The position numbers were made by a program, and so were the translations under genes. The notes below the pieces were generated by a model, which was not told where the DNA came from, did not search any database, and saw only the letters and a list, made by a program, of their open reading frames with translations. Below, one piece after another: positions 24,909-34,225 of a stretch of DNA of 64,000 nt. Location of the stretch: the NCBI GenBank assembly GCA_910589485.1, contig CAJUSW010000002.1, positions 62,001-126,000 on the forward strand, given 5' to 3'. Origin of the DNA: an uncultured Duncaniella sp. (lineage in GTDB: Bacteria > Bacteroidota > Bacteroidia > Bacteroidales > Muribaculaceae). Every line of letters begins with the position of its first letter. Position 1 is the first letter of the stretch.

Positions 24909-25394
24909 TCACTTAGCCATGCTGCCTACAATGATGGGGATGGCTGTGCCGATGATGCATAAGGATATTATGGCGGGAAGCCCCTTGGCACAAAGATAGT
25001 TCCAGAACCTGTGGGTGGGGAATGCGAGCACCGAGCCCGAGGGAGTGCGGGCAAAGGCTATGCCTCCAAGTATGGCCCCGATGATGGCTCCGCATATCAT
25101 GGCCGCGTGGGAGAGGGTGAGGCCCACAAGCATCCCGGCGAGGGTGGAAGTGACGATATAGGGGACACCCACGCGCGATGTGGCCACCGAGCGCGGGAGG
25201 ATGGTGTTGAGGGCTATCACTATGAGCATGGCCACGCCCCAGAACATGTAGAGCGATCCGCTCAGCTCTACGCCGGGCAGTAATCCTGAGGTGCACAGGG
25301 CAAGAAAGGCCACGGCAGTGCCGTAGGATACTGACGTGAATGTGAGGACAGCTGCCAGAATGAGCAGCAGGATACAGATGACTATTATCAACAT
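24909..25394 (-). CDS. Integral membrane protein of unknown function
   Basis: About 161 residues from ATG 25394 (an upstream ATG at 25457 would add a polar stretch). Four to five hydrophobic segments are seen: MLIIVICILLLILAAVLTF, GTAVAFLALCTSGLLP, LYMFWGVAMLIVIALNTIL, IVTSTLAGMLVGLTLSHAAMICGAIIGAILGGIAF and LPAIISLCIIGTAIPIIVG. The glycine-zipper pattern GAIIGAILGG suggests tight helix packing, as in DUF456-like proteins, but I cannot assign a family with confidence. It lies downstream of the amber-interrupted gene on the same strand, 108 bp from that gene's distal stop, and ends next to the MITE-like element. Confidence 0.7.
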   Translation of the reverse strand: MLIIVICILLLILAAVLTFTSVSYGTAVAFLALCTSGLLPGVELSGSLYMFWGVAMLIVIALNTILPRSVATSRVGVPYIVTSTLAGMLVGLTLSHAAMICGAIIGAILGGIAFARTPSGSVLAFPTHRFWNYLCAKGLPAIISLCIIGTAIPIIVGSMAK

Positions 25395-25501
25395 GGCGCA
25401 GAGTGAGGAGAAAGATGGGGAAATGCGTGAGACTTGATACTGTATCAACACGTTCACCCGGGGGGATGGTTCAGGGCTGAATGAGGATTTTCGGGCAGGG
25501 G

Positions 25502-27331
25502 TCAGACAAGATAGCCGAAATGGCGCATGCGGGCCGTGAATTTGCTGAGGTTGCCGGTCTCGACGAGGATTATGTAGTCCTCGGCCCGGCGCACGAGCGA
25601 GCGCAACTGGGGGTCGGAGGTGAGGATCTAGAGCAGATAGGGGTCGGAACGGTCTACGCTGAATGTGCGGAAGGTCTCGGCGGGCACACGCAACCTGCCT
25701 ATGCCCGAGAGCATACGGTCAAAGAAAGCTTTCCAATTGGCGGGATAGGAGTGGGAGACCGTCTGGCGGAAGAACCGGATGCGGTCCTCAATATCCCGGC
25801 GCGAGGAGCAACCGTTGAGAAACGAGTCGGGGGACACCACGTAGCGGTGGGCGCCGATGGGGAGGGCAAAGTCCTTGAGGATCCCCTCGTAGGGGTTGTT
25901 TTCGCCGAGGGCGCGGATGATGAGTCTGTCGGGATCAAGCTCGAACATCTCGGTGGACTCCACCTCGCGGGACACGTAGTCGCCGGTGAGTCCCATGGCG
26001 TAGCGCCCGAGTGCGGTGAGCCTTAGGGCATAAAGTCCGCTCATGGCCGAAGGATCGAAATCGGGGGCGGGAGCGTAGGCCAGCTCTATGAGGCCCAGCG
26101 ATGCGAAGAGCATGAGGACGGCAAGATGGATGGGATAGCCGGCCTGATGGCACTGGTTATTGGGGCGGAGGGTGATGTCGGTGCGGAGATTGTAGGCCGT
26201 GGATTCGATGAGGTTCTCGGGCATGAAGAGGAGAAAGTTCTGAGTGTTGCCCGGCTCGGTGCGCAAGCGGGCAAAGAAAGCGTCAGCCAGGAACCAGTCG
26301 GAACCGCCGGGGGCGGCCACGGTCCTGAGCCATCCGTCGATGCTCTTGAAGAGGCGGGAGAGGTTGAGGCCGTAGTTGGTGGAATTGGTGGTCTTGCCGA
26401 ATATCACCGGCAGGAGGAAGGATGCGGAAGAGGATGAGGAGTTCAACAGGCCCGAATATATGTCGCGGACGGTCTCGTGGGGCGACATCACGCGCTTGCC
26501 CTCGAGCGAGGAGGCATAGAAGCAGTAGGCATTGACAAGCATGGTGGTGCGCAGGCTGAGATCGTCCTTTATCTCGGACTCCTGGAAAAATTCGGATGAG
26601 GCGGTGAGCTTGTGCACTTTCTTGACCATGGCCACACCCACACGGCTCTTTCCACGGTCGATGATGCCGTTGGAGTAGAGATTCTGCAACACGGGGATCA
26701 GCCGGATGGTCTCGCCCTCGCCCGAGAATCGGAGGAGCGAGAGATTGGCCCTCAGTTTGTGGACGCTGGTCTCGGGGACAGCCCGCTGAAGCATAGGCAT
26801 GAAACTGGAGAGGATCGAGGAGGGGATATAGAAGTAGCCCGATATGCCCCAATAGGATTTCAGTAGGCCAAACCATGCCACCACATCCTGGAGATCGTCG
26901 GCATCGGCCACCTCATAGCCCCATTTCATCTTTGTCGGTGGGGCCTCGAGGCCCATTATGGAACGGATATCATCGGTGGAGAGGAAATATCGGTCGGCCA
27001 TGGCGTACCATACCCGTTGTACCTCCTCGGGGAAGAGTCCGAACAAGATAGTGCGGTTCTTCTCAAGGGCAAGGAGCCGGGCCAGGAATCCCGAGAGGAC
27101 ATTTTTGGCTGATTGCGTCTTCTTGCGCAGGATGAGGGAATACTCGTCGGAAAGGGGAGTATGGCCAAGCATCAAGATGTGGTTGTCAAATATCGGACGC
27201 AGACTCTGGATAATCTTCAGAAGTTTGTCCTTGGAGTAAACATTCTCAAGAATATCGACCCACTTTGACACCGTGGAACTGGCGGGGACATCGAGGGTGA
27301 GTATGGGAAGGTTATTAAAATTCAGATCCAT
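25502..27331 (-). pseudogene. Large uncharacterised protein gene with an in-frame amber codon
   Basis: From ATG 27331 (MDLNFNNLPILTLDVP) the frame runs 567 codons to a TAG at 25630-25628, then continues 41 more sense codons to a TGA at 25502. The continuation (ILTSDPQLRSLVRRAEDYI..., ending MRHFGYLV) fits smoothly with DRSDPYLL before the stop and resembles ordinary protein ends, so one point mutation, a sequencing error or readthrough is likely. The protein has no signal peptide or membrane segment and I cannot name its family. It is rich in charged helices (EEVQRVWYAMADRYF, LRANLSLLRFSGEGETIRLIPVLQ); the lost tail (EDYIILVETGNLSKFTARM) looks like a small alpha/beta domain. The 567-residue product may still be made. 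Promoter at 27423-27430. Confidence 0.75.
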
Positions 27332-27672
27332 AACAGCGCAAAGATGAGGGGGATTACTTTTCCACAGAATATGGAGAGATTGAAGTGGAAGCCACAGCGT
27401 GGAAAAGCTGATTAAAATACTGCAAAGGTAAGGAATTTCAACGATAATCGTATCGCAAGAATCGCAATTAGATACGAGAATCAAACCGGTTGACATGACA
27501 CAGGAGCAAGAATAATACTCGAGAGAGGGGGAGAATAAAAAATGTAGGGGAGAAGTATTTTTTGCGATTGGGACAAATGACTCATTAATAATGAAATATT
27601 TTTGCTATATTTGCCGATATTGGAGATAAGGTTTTAATTTTTATACGTCAGAAATTCTTAAATTGTAGCACT
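27332..27672. promoter_or_regulatory. Divergent intergenic region with two -7 boxes
   Basis: This 341-bp gap separates divergent genes. On the minus strand TACCTTTG (complement of 27423-27430) serves the amber-interrupted gene with a leader of about 85 nt. On the plus strand TATATTTG (27606-27613) serves the secreted protein at 27673. Neither has a well-placed TTTG. Between them the sequence is AT-rich and purine-rich; no ORF or repeat was found. Confidence 0.55.
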
Positions 27673-28344
27673 ATGAACAGACTGTTAGCATCACTATTGT
27701 GCGTATTCATCGCAATGGCGATCCAGGCTAAGAACACTGCCTGCGCCAATATCTCGCTTACCGACGGGACTGTGATGGAGAACGTGGAGCTGGAATTGCC
27801 CCGCGTATGGACGAACGAGGTGAAATATGCCATAGACGGCAAGAAAGAGAAGCTCAAATCGGAGCAGGTGGACTATATGATAATATGGCACAAGGATACT
27901 CCCGACAACAAGTCGTGCCTGAGATATCTGCAATGCGGCGATTTCGACCGCAAGACCGGTGAATACAAGCCTAATAAGAAAAAGAAAGAATGGTTCATGC
28001 TTGAATCGGCAGGAGAGCATCTGGCTCTTTGGATCATGTTCTGGCAGGCGAAAGTAAAAGCCGACAAAATAGAGCTAAAGCTGGGGGACGGACCATCATT
28101 TCCCGGCACTGCATACTATTTCCAGAAAAAGGGGGATAGCGTGGCTTACAAGATAGCCTTTGATCCCGCACGTCCAGGCATGGTGCGCGACTGGCTGAAA
28201 GCCTTCCTGAGCGATGACCCCGAACTGGTGGAAAGAATCACCGACAAGGGCTATTTCAACCGGCGCAAGGCTCTGAGACACGGCAATGACTATAATCCTT
28301 TCTTTTTCGAGGATATTGCCGTGGATTATAATCCGAAGAAATAA
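27673..28344 (+). CDS. Secreted protein of unknown function
   Basis: A 223-residue protein with a signal peptide (MNRLLASLLCVFIAMAIQAKN). The mature part begins with a beta-rich segment (NISLTDGTVMENVELELPRVWTNEVKYAIDGKKEKLKSEQVDYMIIW), continues with a basic linker (NKKKKEWFM), a hydrophobic stretch EHLALWIMFWQ and a C-terminal helical part ending AVDYNPKK. Two Cys (in SCLRYLQCG) could form a disulfide. I do not recognise the family; the length and layout match small exported proteins restricted to Bacteroidales. It has its own promoter and is convergent with the SNF2 helicase gene (7-bp gap). Confidence 0.7.
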   Translation: MNRLLASLLCVFIAMAIQAKNTACANISLTDGTVMENVELELPRVWTNEVKYAIDGKKEKLKSEQVDYMIIWHKDTPDNKSCLRYLQCGDFDRKTGEYKPNKKKKEWFMLESAGEHLALWIMFWQAKVKADKIELKLGDGPSFPGTAYYFQKKGDSVAYKIAFDPARPGMVRDWLKAFLSDDPELVERITDKGYFNRRKALRHGNDYNPFFFEDIAVDYNPKK

Positions 28345-28350
28345 TGCGGA

Positions 28351-31227
28351 TTACTTGCCGAGGATGAAGTTTATGTCGTCCTCGGTGAGATGCTTGGCAG
28401 TGGAGGTGTCGGAGCTGATGAGGGAATCGAAAAGCTCGGCTTTCTGCTCCTGGAGGCGGAGTATCTTCTCCTCGATGGTGTCGCGGGCTATGAGGGAGAA
28501 GGAGTGAACCTTGGCTTTCTGGCCGAAGCGGTGGAGGCGGTTGATGGCCTGCTCCTCGGCTGCCTTGTTCCACCACGGCTCGAAGATGAACACGGTGTCG
28601 GCCACGGTGAGGTTAAGGCCCACACCGCCGGTCTTGAGCGTCATGAGGAACACCATGCAGGCCGGATCGCGGTCGAAACGCTCCACCACCTTACGGCGGT
28701 CGGTGGTGGCTCCGGTCATCATCTCGTAGTCGATACCGAGCTGTTTCAGGCGCTCGCCCGTAAGTTCGAGTCCAGCCACGTAGTTGAAGAACACCACACA
28801 TTTGTGCCCGTTGGCCACGGCATCGGCCAAACTCTCGATGAGGGTCTCGAGCTTGGGGGAACGAATCTCGCCGTCGGTGAGGCTCTCGGGCACCGAGGCT
28901 ATGCGGCGCAACTCGGTGAGGGCCTGGAACATGACAAACTGGGACTTCCCTACCCCCTCGGCGGCTATGGCATCGTCGACTTTCTCCTTGTAGAAGCGTC
29001 GGCGCTGCTCGTAGTACTCGGCCTGGGCCGGGTCCATCTCCACATAGAGGGTCTGCTGGATGCGGTCGGGGAGCTCGGTGAGCACATCGCGCTTGAGACG
29101 GCGCAACATGAAAGGGAATATACGGCGGCGCAGGGAGGCCATGGCATCCTTGTCGCCGTCGCGCTGTATGGGGGCCACATATCGGCGGTTGAAGTCCTCG
29201 TAATCGCTGAGCATGCCGGGATTTATGAAGCGGAACAGGGCGTAGAGCTCGGAGAGGTTGTTCTCGATGGGGGTGCCGCTCAAAGCCAGGCGGTGCTCAC
29301 CGTTGAGGAGGTAGACGGCACGGGTGACCTGGGCAGTGATATTCTTGATGTTCTGCGACTCGTCGAGGATGATGTAGTGGAACTCGCGGGAGGAGAACTT
29401 CTCAATGTCGTTGCGCACCATGGCATAGGTGGTGAGCACCACATTGTGCTTCATGGCCTCGTCGATATCGCGTGTGCCCTGATAGTACATGTACACGCTG
29501 AGGGCGGGACAGAAGCGCTCCAGTTCGTTCTGCCAATTGAAAAGCAGACTGCGGGGCATCACGATGAGCGCCGGCTTGCTCTCGGCGGGATAGATGGTGG
29601 AGAGCATGGCGATGGTCTGGATAGTCTTTCCGAGACCCATATCGTCGGCAAGGCATCCGCCGAGATTGTTGTCGTAGAGATAGCGGATCCATTTCACGCC
29701 CTCGAGCTGATAAGGGCGCAGGGATGCGTTCATGCCGGGGAGGACAATGGAGGAGGATGAAAGGCTGTTGAACCCCTCGTAGACCTCGCGCTGACGGGCG
29801 AAAAGGGCCGGATCGAGCTTGGCCGACAGCATGTCCTCGACATCGGGGAGGTCGAAATAGGAGAGACGGATATTCTTTCCGGCACCGCGCTTGTCGCCGA
29901 AAAGACGCTCGAGACGGCGCATATAGGAATCGTCGAGCACGGCGCGGGAGCCGTCCTTGAGGGTGATGTACTTATCGCGCCTGTATTGCTCGAAAAGTTT
30001 GCCGAGATTTATGGTCTCGTCGGCCACCTGAACTGTAGCCTCCCCTTCGAGGAAATCTATGCCGGAGGAGACCTTAAGATTAAAGCGTGGCTTGACAGGC
30101 ACCACCTTGTAGCCCTTGAGGCGGTCGGTGCCGATGAGGATGTAGTCACTGATGAGTCCCGGGAGACCGCGCAGGAGGAACGGGCCGGCCACATTGGCGG
30201 GAATGATGAAGGTGTCGCCGTCGAGATACACGTCCCTACCCTCCTTGCGCGTGGGCGCGTAACTTACTATCATGGAGCGCACGGTGGCAATGTCGGCCTT
30301 GCGGTCGCGCTGGCGTACCCGCCTCACCACCGCTTTGCCGGGGATGGAGAGGGACACGGTGCTGGTGAGGGAGAAACGGTTGAGGAAATCCTCATCAACA
30401 CCACGCACACTTGTGGTGACACGCAGGTGGAGAGCAAGATCGGAATCGACTTTCTCGAACACAAGGGCCGGAAGCATGTCCACACGATCGCGGGAGACCT
30501 CGACCGTGCATCCTTCAAAATCAAGCGAGAAATTGTCGAGATAGGAGTAGGCCACCGAGAGGTATTGCTCGGCCATATCGGCAGGGAAATCGGAGCAGAA
30601 GAATTTGAGCTCGCGGTAATTGTCGCCAAGCGGGCCTACGGGATATATAACTGAGTCACAGAGGACAAACGAATCGCTGAGAAGATAATAATCGGTACTG
30701 CGCATGTCGGCGCCATCGCCGGCAACAACATCATCATCCGCGGAATCGAGGGCGGCGGGAGGCACGGGCCTGTCGAGACACCACGAAGAGCGAAGCATGG
30801 CGGGATTGCCGTCGACCGAATCGAGACAGAGGATGAGAGTGGCGGGATCCTCCGATACGCGCACGGGAGCGCCACCGTTGACCGATGAAAGGATGTTGTC
30901 GCATCTCACCAACTGATATATGAGCAGAGGATGGCGCGAGAGATCTATGCCACGGCTGTCGGCGGCATCCCACGAGATGTCGAAGCGCGACTCGGCCATG
31001 ATCCCGTCGATGGAACGCAACAGTGTGGCCACCGGGCCTGAATAGTCCCTGTGGTCAATGTCGGTCACGGGCGAGAGATCGCGGTCGACCGTGAGCAGAC
31101 GCGGAACGCCGTTACGGTCGATCTCGATGAGAAAATACACCTCCACCCCATGGGCCGCCCCTGAGGCGGAGACACGGGTATTGGCGGCAAGTCTCCGGGA
31201 GAGTTGCGGCAAGAAATCCTCTGACAT
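28351..31227 (-). CDS. SNF2-family DEAD/DEAH helicase
   Basis: A 958-residue Swi2/Snf2-type ATPase, expected to translocate on double-stranded DNA or remodel protein-DNA complexes. The N-terminal 430 residues are a poorly conserved accessory region. The ATPase begins near residue 490 (LRPYQLEGVKWIRYLYDNNLGGCLADDMGLGKTIQTIAML) with motif II as DESQNIKN and motif III LSGTPIENNLSELYALF. The second RecA lobe holds MTLKTGGVGLNLTVADTVFIFEPWWN and AINRLHRFGQKAKVHSF. It is the last gene of an apparent three-gene operon behind sufE (31-bp gap). Bacterial SNF2 proteins act in transcription recycling or genome defence; which applies here is unknown. There is no methyltransferase or nuclease partner nearby. 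Confidence 0.92.
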   Translation of the reverse strand: MSEDFLPQLSRRLAANTRVSASGAAHGVEVYFLIEIDRNGVPRLLTVDRDLSPVTDIDHRDYSGPVATLLRSIDGIMAESRFDISWDAADSRGIDLSRHPLLIYQLVRCDNILSSVNGGAPVRVSEDPATLILCLDSVDGNPAMLRSSWCLDRPVPPAALDSADDDVVAGDGADMRSTDYYLLSDSFVLCDSVIYPVGPLGDNYRELKFFCSDFPADMAEQYLSVAYSYLDNFSLDFEGCTVEVSRDRVDMLPALVFEKVDSDLALHLRVTTSVRGVDEDFLNRFSLTSTVSLSIPGKAVVRRVRQRDRKADIATVRSMIVSYAPTRKEGRDVYLDGDTFIIPANVAGPFLLRGLPGLISDYILIGTDRLKGYKVVPVKPRFNLKVSSGIDFLEGEATVQVADETINLGKLFEQYRRDKYITLKDGSRAVLDDSYMRRLERLFGDKRGAGKNIRLSYFDLPDVEDMLSAKLDPALFARQREVYEGFNSLSSSSIVLPGMNASLRPYQLEGVKWIRYLYDNNLGGCLADDMGLGKTIQTIAMLSTIYPAESKPALIVMPRSLLFNWQNELERFCPALSVYMYYQGTRDIDEAMKHNVVLTTYAMVRNDIEKFSSREFHYIILDESQNIKNITAQVTRAVYLLNGEHRLALSGTPIENNLSELYALFRFINPGMLSDYEDFNRRYVAPIQRDGDKDAMASLRRRIFPFMLRRLKRDVLTELPDRIQQTLYVEMDPAQAEYYEQRRRFYKEKVDDAIAAEGVGKSQFVMFQALTELRRIASVPESLTDGEIRSPKLETLIESLADAVANGHKCVVFFNYVAGLELTGERLKQLGIDYEMMTGATTDRRKVVERFDRDPACMVFLMTLKTGGVGLNLTVADTVFIFEPWWNKAAEEQAINRLHRFGQKAKVHSFSLIARDTIEEKILRLQEQKAELFDSLISSDTSTAKHLTEDDINFILGK

Positions 31228-31258
31228 ATGTCGGTATTACAGGTGATTGCAGTGGGGA

Positions 31259-31687
31259 TCAGGCCTGTTGCTTGGCCTTGAATGCGAGAGCGTAGAGACG
31301 CATCTGCTTGAGCATGGCGAGAAGGCCGTTGGAGCGTGTGGGGGAGAGGTGCTCGCTGAGGCCTATATCGTCGATGAAGTGCAGGTCGGCCGAAAGAATG
31401 TCATCGGGGGTCTGATTGTCGAGCACCTTGACCAGCAGGGAAATTATACCCTTCACAATGATGGCGTCGGAGTCGGCTGTGTAATGCACTTTCCCCTCGG
31501 GGGTGAGTTCGGCATTGATCCACACGCGGCTCTGACAACCCTCGATGAGATGCTCGGGGGTGCGGTATTTCTCATCGATTGGCGGGAGGGAGTTGCCCAG
31601 GTCGATGATCATTCCATAACGGTCCATCCAGTCGTCGACTTCTGAGAACTCGTCGACGATCTCATTCTGTATTTCGTTGATAGTCAT
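31259..31687 (-). CDS. sufE: SufE family cysteine desulfurase sulfur acceptor
   Basis: A 142-residue SufE protein, which takes persulfide sulfur from SufS for Fe-S cluster assembly. The active Cys is in HLIEGCQSRVWINAEL, the family signature, and the N-terminus (QNEIVDEFSEVDDWMDRYGMIIDLG) and C-terminus (LSEHLSPTRSNGLLAMLKQMRLYAL) are typical. No other suf genes are in the window. It sits between the 31702 gene (14-bp gap) and the SNF2 helicase in a minus-strand operon. Confidence 0.93.
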   Translation of the reverse strand: MTINEIQNEIVDEFSEVDDWMDRYGMIIDLGNSLPPIDEKYRTPEHLIEGCQSRVWINAELTPEGKVHYTADSDAIIVKGIISLLVKVLDNQTPDDILSADLHFIDDIGLSEHLSPTRSNGLLAMLKQMRLYALAFKAKQQA

Positions 31688-31701
31688 TGTGTAGTAATGG
31701 A

Positions 31702-33702
31702 TTATTTCTGAGGGAGAGGACGGGTGTTGATATTCTCGGAGGGGCGCACCTTGGCCATGGAATTAACCATGTCGCGGAGCACTACCTGACCATTCTGCAC
31801 GGCACCGCGCATCTTGCGCTCGTTGCCACGCTGATTGGGCGAGCCTATGGCTTTCCAAGCCATGTCGACTATCTGGATGGCCTGCTCATTGGTGCAACGT
31901 CCCTTTACGGTAAAGTAATCATTGTTGGCGAGAGCATTGAGATCGCCCTCGGTGAGAGCCTGGGCAAGAGCCTGTCCCATGGGACTCTGGAGCTTGTTGA
32001 GCACCCAGGCGGCATTTCCGTTGAGATACTCGGCATCGGCGGCCTCCTCGGGGGTCATTGGGAGCACGGCCTGGGCGGCTGCAACTGAATCGGTACCGGC
32101 CGAGGTCATCTCGGTATCGGCCGCCGGGGTGGCGTCGAGGTCATTGCCCTCGGGGATGAGAAGAGTCACGGCTATCACTACGGCGATAAGTCCTATGCCT
32201 ATTCCTATCCATCTCAGAGCCTTGCGCTTGTAGGAACGTTCGCGGGGTTCCTCGTCATCATCCTCATCGGAGCGGTCAATATCGGGATCCTCCAGGGTAT
32301 CCTCGCGCCGGGGCACGGTGGCATCGATGCGCGGACGCTCATCGGCAGCCTCATCGGACACGTTGACAAACTTGGGAGCCTTCTTCTTTACATCGGCCAC
32401 AGGCTCGGTGCGTGAGGTCTCAAAATTAGGTGCCACGGGGGGATTGGTGAGGCGCACATCCACGTTATAGACCTCGGAATTGTCGGTTGTGACCTGGCGG
32501 TGGGCACGGAAGCCGTGGAAGTTGCCTGAGTGGAGGCGGTTGTACTCGGGGGTGTTCTTCTCAATCATTATCTGCTGCTCGAACACACGGCCATCGCCGA
32601 AATCGAGGCGCAGGGTCACCCCCTGCTCCACGGGCTGAAGCTCGAGGGAAAGTTCCTCGGTGACAAGCATTTCGGAGGAGGGTTTCTTGAGCTTGAGGGG
32701 ACGGTAGTTGTTGGAAGCCACCTGGATCTCCACGTCACCGTCGGGAACAAGGTCGCGCTCGGTGAACTCGATGAACGGATCGGCAGTGCTTACGGAGTGA
32801 CCGTTGACCGAGATGGTGTAGCCATTGAGAGGCACACCCTTGACGGAGAGTACCTTGATGGGTACGCGACGCACGAAGCGTATACCGGTCTGGGCGGCTG
32901 TGCGCACATGTATGGTCGATCCCTCATATTTAATATAGGATGCGGGATTGCCCACAACCACAGTCTCGGTGTGGGTGTTGAAGCCCTCCTTCTCGTAAGT
33001 GAGGGTGAGGCGGTCGCCATCGTAGACCAATGAGGCCGAGGCCTTGACCCCCTCGGGGCACACCACGCCATACTGCTTGCGTATGGGGATAGTGATGCGG
33101 GGCATCTTGACACCCGGGCGCAGGGATGTGGTGGCCGAGACGATGAGAATACACCTGAAACCGACATATTCGGGCTGTCCCGGGAAGGAGAATATCGACT
33201 CGAGTTCCTGGACCGAGATATAGGTGCGGTAGGCAGCCTCGCCCATGTCGGCCACGGGGGATTCGGGCTCGGTGTAGCGCCAGGCCTCAAGCATGCGCGG
33301 CTCGCGGGGCACTCCGGCCTCAAGGAGAACTGTCTCCAGGGCATCGTCGGTGAGATTGTCCTCCTCGATGAACGCTTTCTTAAGTCCTGCAAAGGTGTTG
33401 AGCACCTGACGGCCAGTGAGCGAGCATCCGTTGTCGATAAGGAGCGATATCATCATGAATCCCTTTTCGGGGGATACGGTGTTGCGGGTTATGAGAGAGA
33501 TGTAGTGTCCGAGCTCGGACTGCTGGAGTACGTAACATTCGTTGGCGTTGAGGAAACGCTTCACCGCCGCGCCTGGCTCCACCATATTGGTGTTCCACTT
33601 GGGGTCGATGTCGCTACCTGCCGGTGAATAGGAGTAGAGGGTGCGGGTCGCGCCCTGGACTTCGCCACGAAAAGCCACGTGTATGTAGTTGAAATCAGTC
33701 AT
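31702..33702 (-). CDS. Membrane-anchored protein of unknown function, first gene of the sufE operon
   Basis: About 666 residues from ATG 33702 (an adjacent ATG at 33705 is equally possible; the frame extends further upstream but past the promoter). The N-terminal 250 residues (TDFNYIHVAFRGEVQGATRTLYSY, LGHYISLITRNT, MMISLLIDNGCSLTGRQVL) form an unrecognised cytoplasmic domain. Next come beta-rich segments like PEGA or carboxypeptidase regulatory repeats (VPIKVLSVKGVPLNGYTISVNG, EIQVASNNYRPLKLKKP), an acidic/basic linker (DEDDDEEPRERSYKRKALR), one membrane helix (WIGIGIGLIAVVIAVTLLI) and a short C-terminal domain. Such N-in anchored proteins can be scaffolds or sensors; no function is claimed. 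The promoter at 33729-33760 is among the best in the window. Confidence 0.75.
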   Translation of the reverse strand: MTDFNYIHVAFRGEVQGATRTLYSYSPAGSDIDPKWNTNMVEPGAAVKRFLNANECYVLQQSELGHYISLITRNTVSPEKGFMMISLLIDNGCSLTGRQVLNTFAGLKKAFIEEDNLTDDALETVLLEAGVPREPRMLEAWRYTEPESPVADMGEAAYRTYISVQELESIFSFPGQPEYVGFRCILIVSATTSLRPGVKMPRITIPIRKQYGVVCPEGVKASASLVYDGDRLTLTYEKEGFNTHTETVVVGNPASYIKYEGSTIHVRTAAQTGIRFVRRVPIKVLSVKGVPLNGYTISVNGHSVSTADPFIEFTERDLVPDGDVEIQVASNNYRPLKLKKPSSEMLVTEELSLELQPVEQGVTLRLDFGDGRVFEQQIMIEKNTPEYNRLHSGNFHGFRAHRQVTTDNSEVYNVDVRLTNPPVAPNFETSRTEPVADVKKKAPKFVNVSDEAADERPRIDATVPRREDTLEDPDIDRSDEDDDEEPRERSYKRKALRWIGIGIGLIAVVIAVTLLIPEGNDLDATPAADTEMTSAGTDSVAAAQAVLPMTPEEAADAEYLNGNAAWVLNKLQSPMGQALAQALTEGDLNALANNDYFTVKGRCTNEQAIQIVDMAWKAIGSPNQRGNERKMRGAVQNGQVVLRDMVNSMAKVRPSENINTRPLPQK

Positions 33703-33728
33703 CATGTGTTGGTTTCGGTTCAATATGG

Positions 33729-33760
33729 CAAAATTAATGAAAATACTCCTCCCCCACAAA
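33729..33760 (-). promoter_or_regulatory. Promoter of the 31702-sufE-SNF2 operon
   Basis: The minus strand has TTTG (complement of 33757-33760), a 20-bp spacer and TAATTTTG (complement of 33729-33736). Expected +1 near 33722, giving a leader of about 20 nt. Confidence 0.78.
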
Positions 33761-34225
33761 CCGGAATGAAGTTTATTGCACCCCAAAATCCATATATGCC
33801 GGCAAAAATATATTCTACCCGGAGGCTTAAAATACAGAATAAATCGCTATTCCAAGCCTTGCATAATAACACTCGGAAGCGTTTTTCAAAGCGTAATATT
33901 TAACAATTAATTAACATTTACATTTCAGCTAACAAATTAGATATAAATAAAATCGCGGTTTATATGTATTCTCGGACAATTATTTCATTAACAGAATATT
34001 AGAATTACCCCCCCCCCATTTTTAACATTTATTAATCATAAATAGTACCCCTGTTCACATATTTTTAGCCTAAATTTGCAAAAAGAGGTTATCTGTAATT
34101 AACAATTATTATCACTGAAACGTGAATTTATCTAAATATAAGCAGATCAATCGTCATTTCTCCTCGCGCTGTAATACAGGACATACATAAAGAAATCTTA
34201 TTTTAATATCACCAATCATTAGTCA
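33761..34225 (+). promoter_or_regulatory. Upstream region of susCD with a C10 tract and -7 box
   Basis: An AT-rich region of over 460 bp without genes. A run of ten cytosines (34008-34017) stands out against it. The -7 box TAAATTTG (34071-34078) lies 53 bp downstream of the run; no TTTG is at -33. The expected +1 near 34085 leaves a leader of about 140 nt before susC. No dyad operator or anti-sigma/ECF partner is evident. Confidence 0.6.

Noticed and set aside
28390..29760. 456-codon plus-strand ORF opposite the SNF2 helicase
   Set aside because: Antisense shadow of the conserved ATPase core; no recognisable domain.
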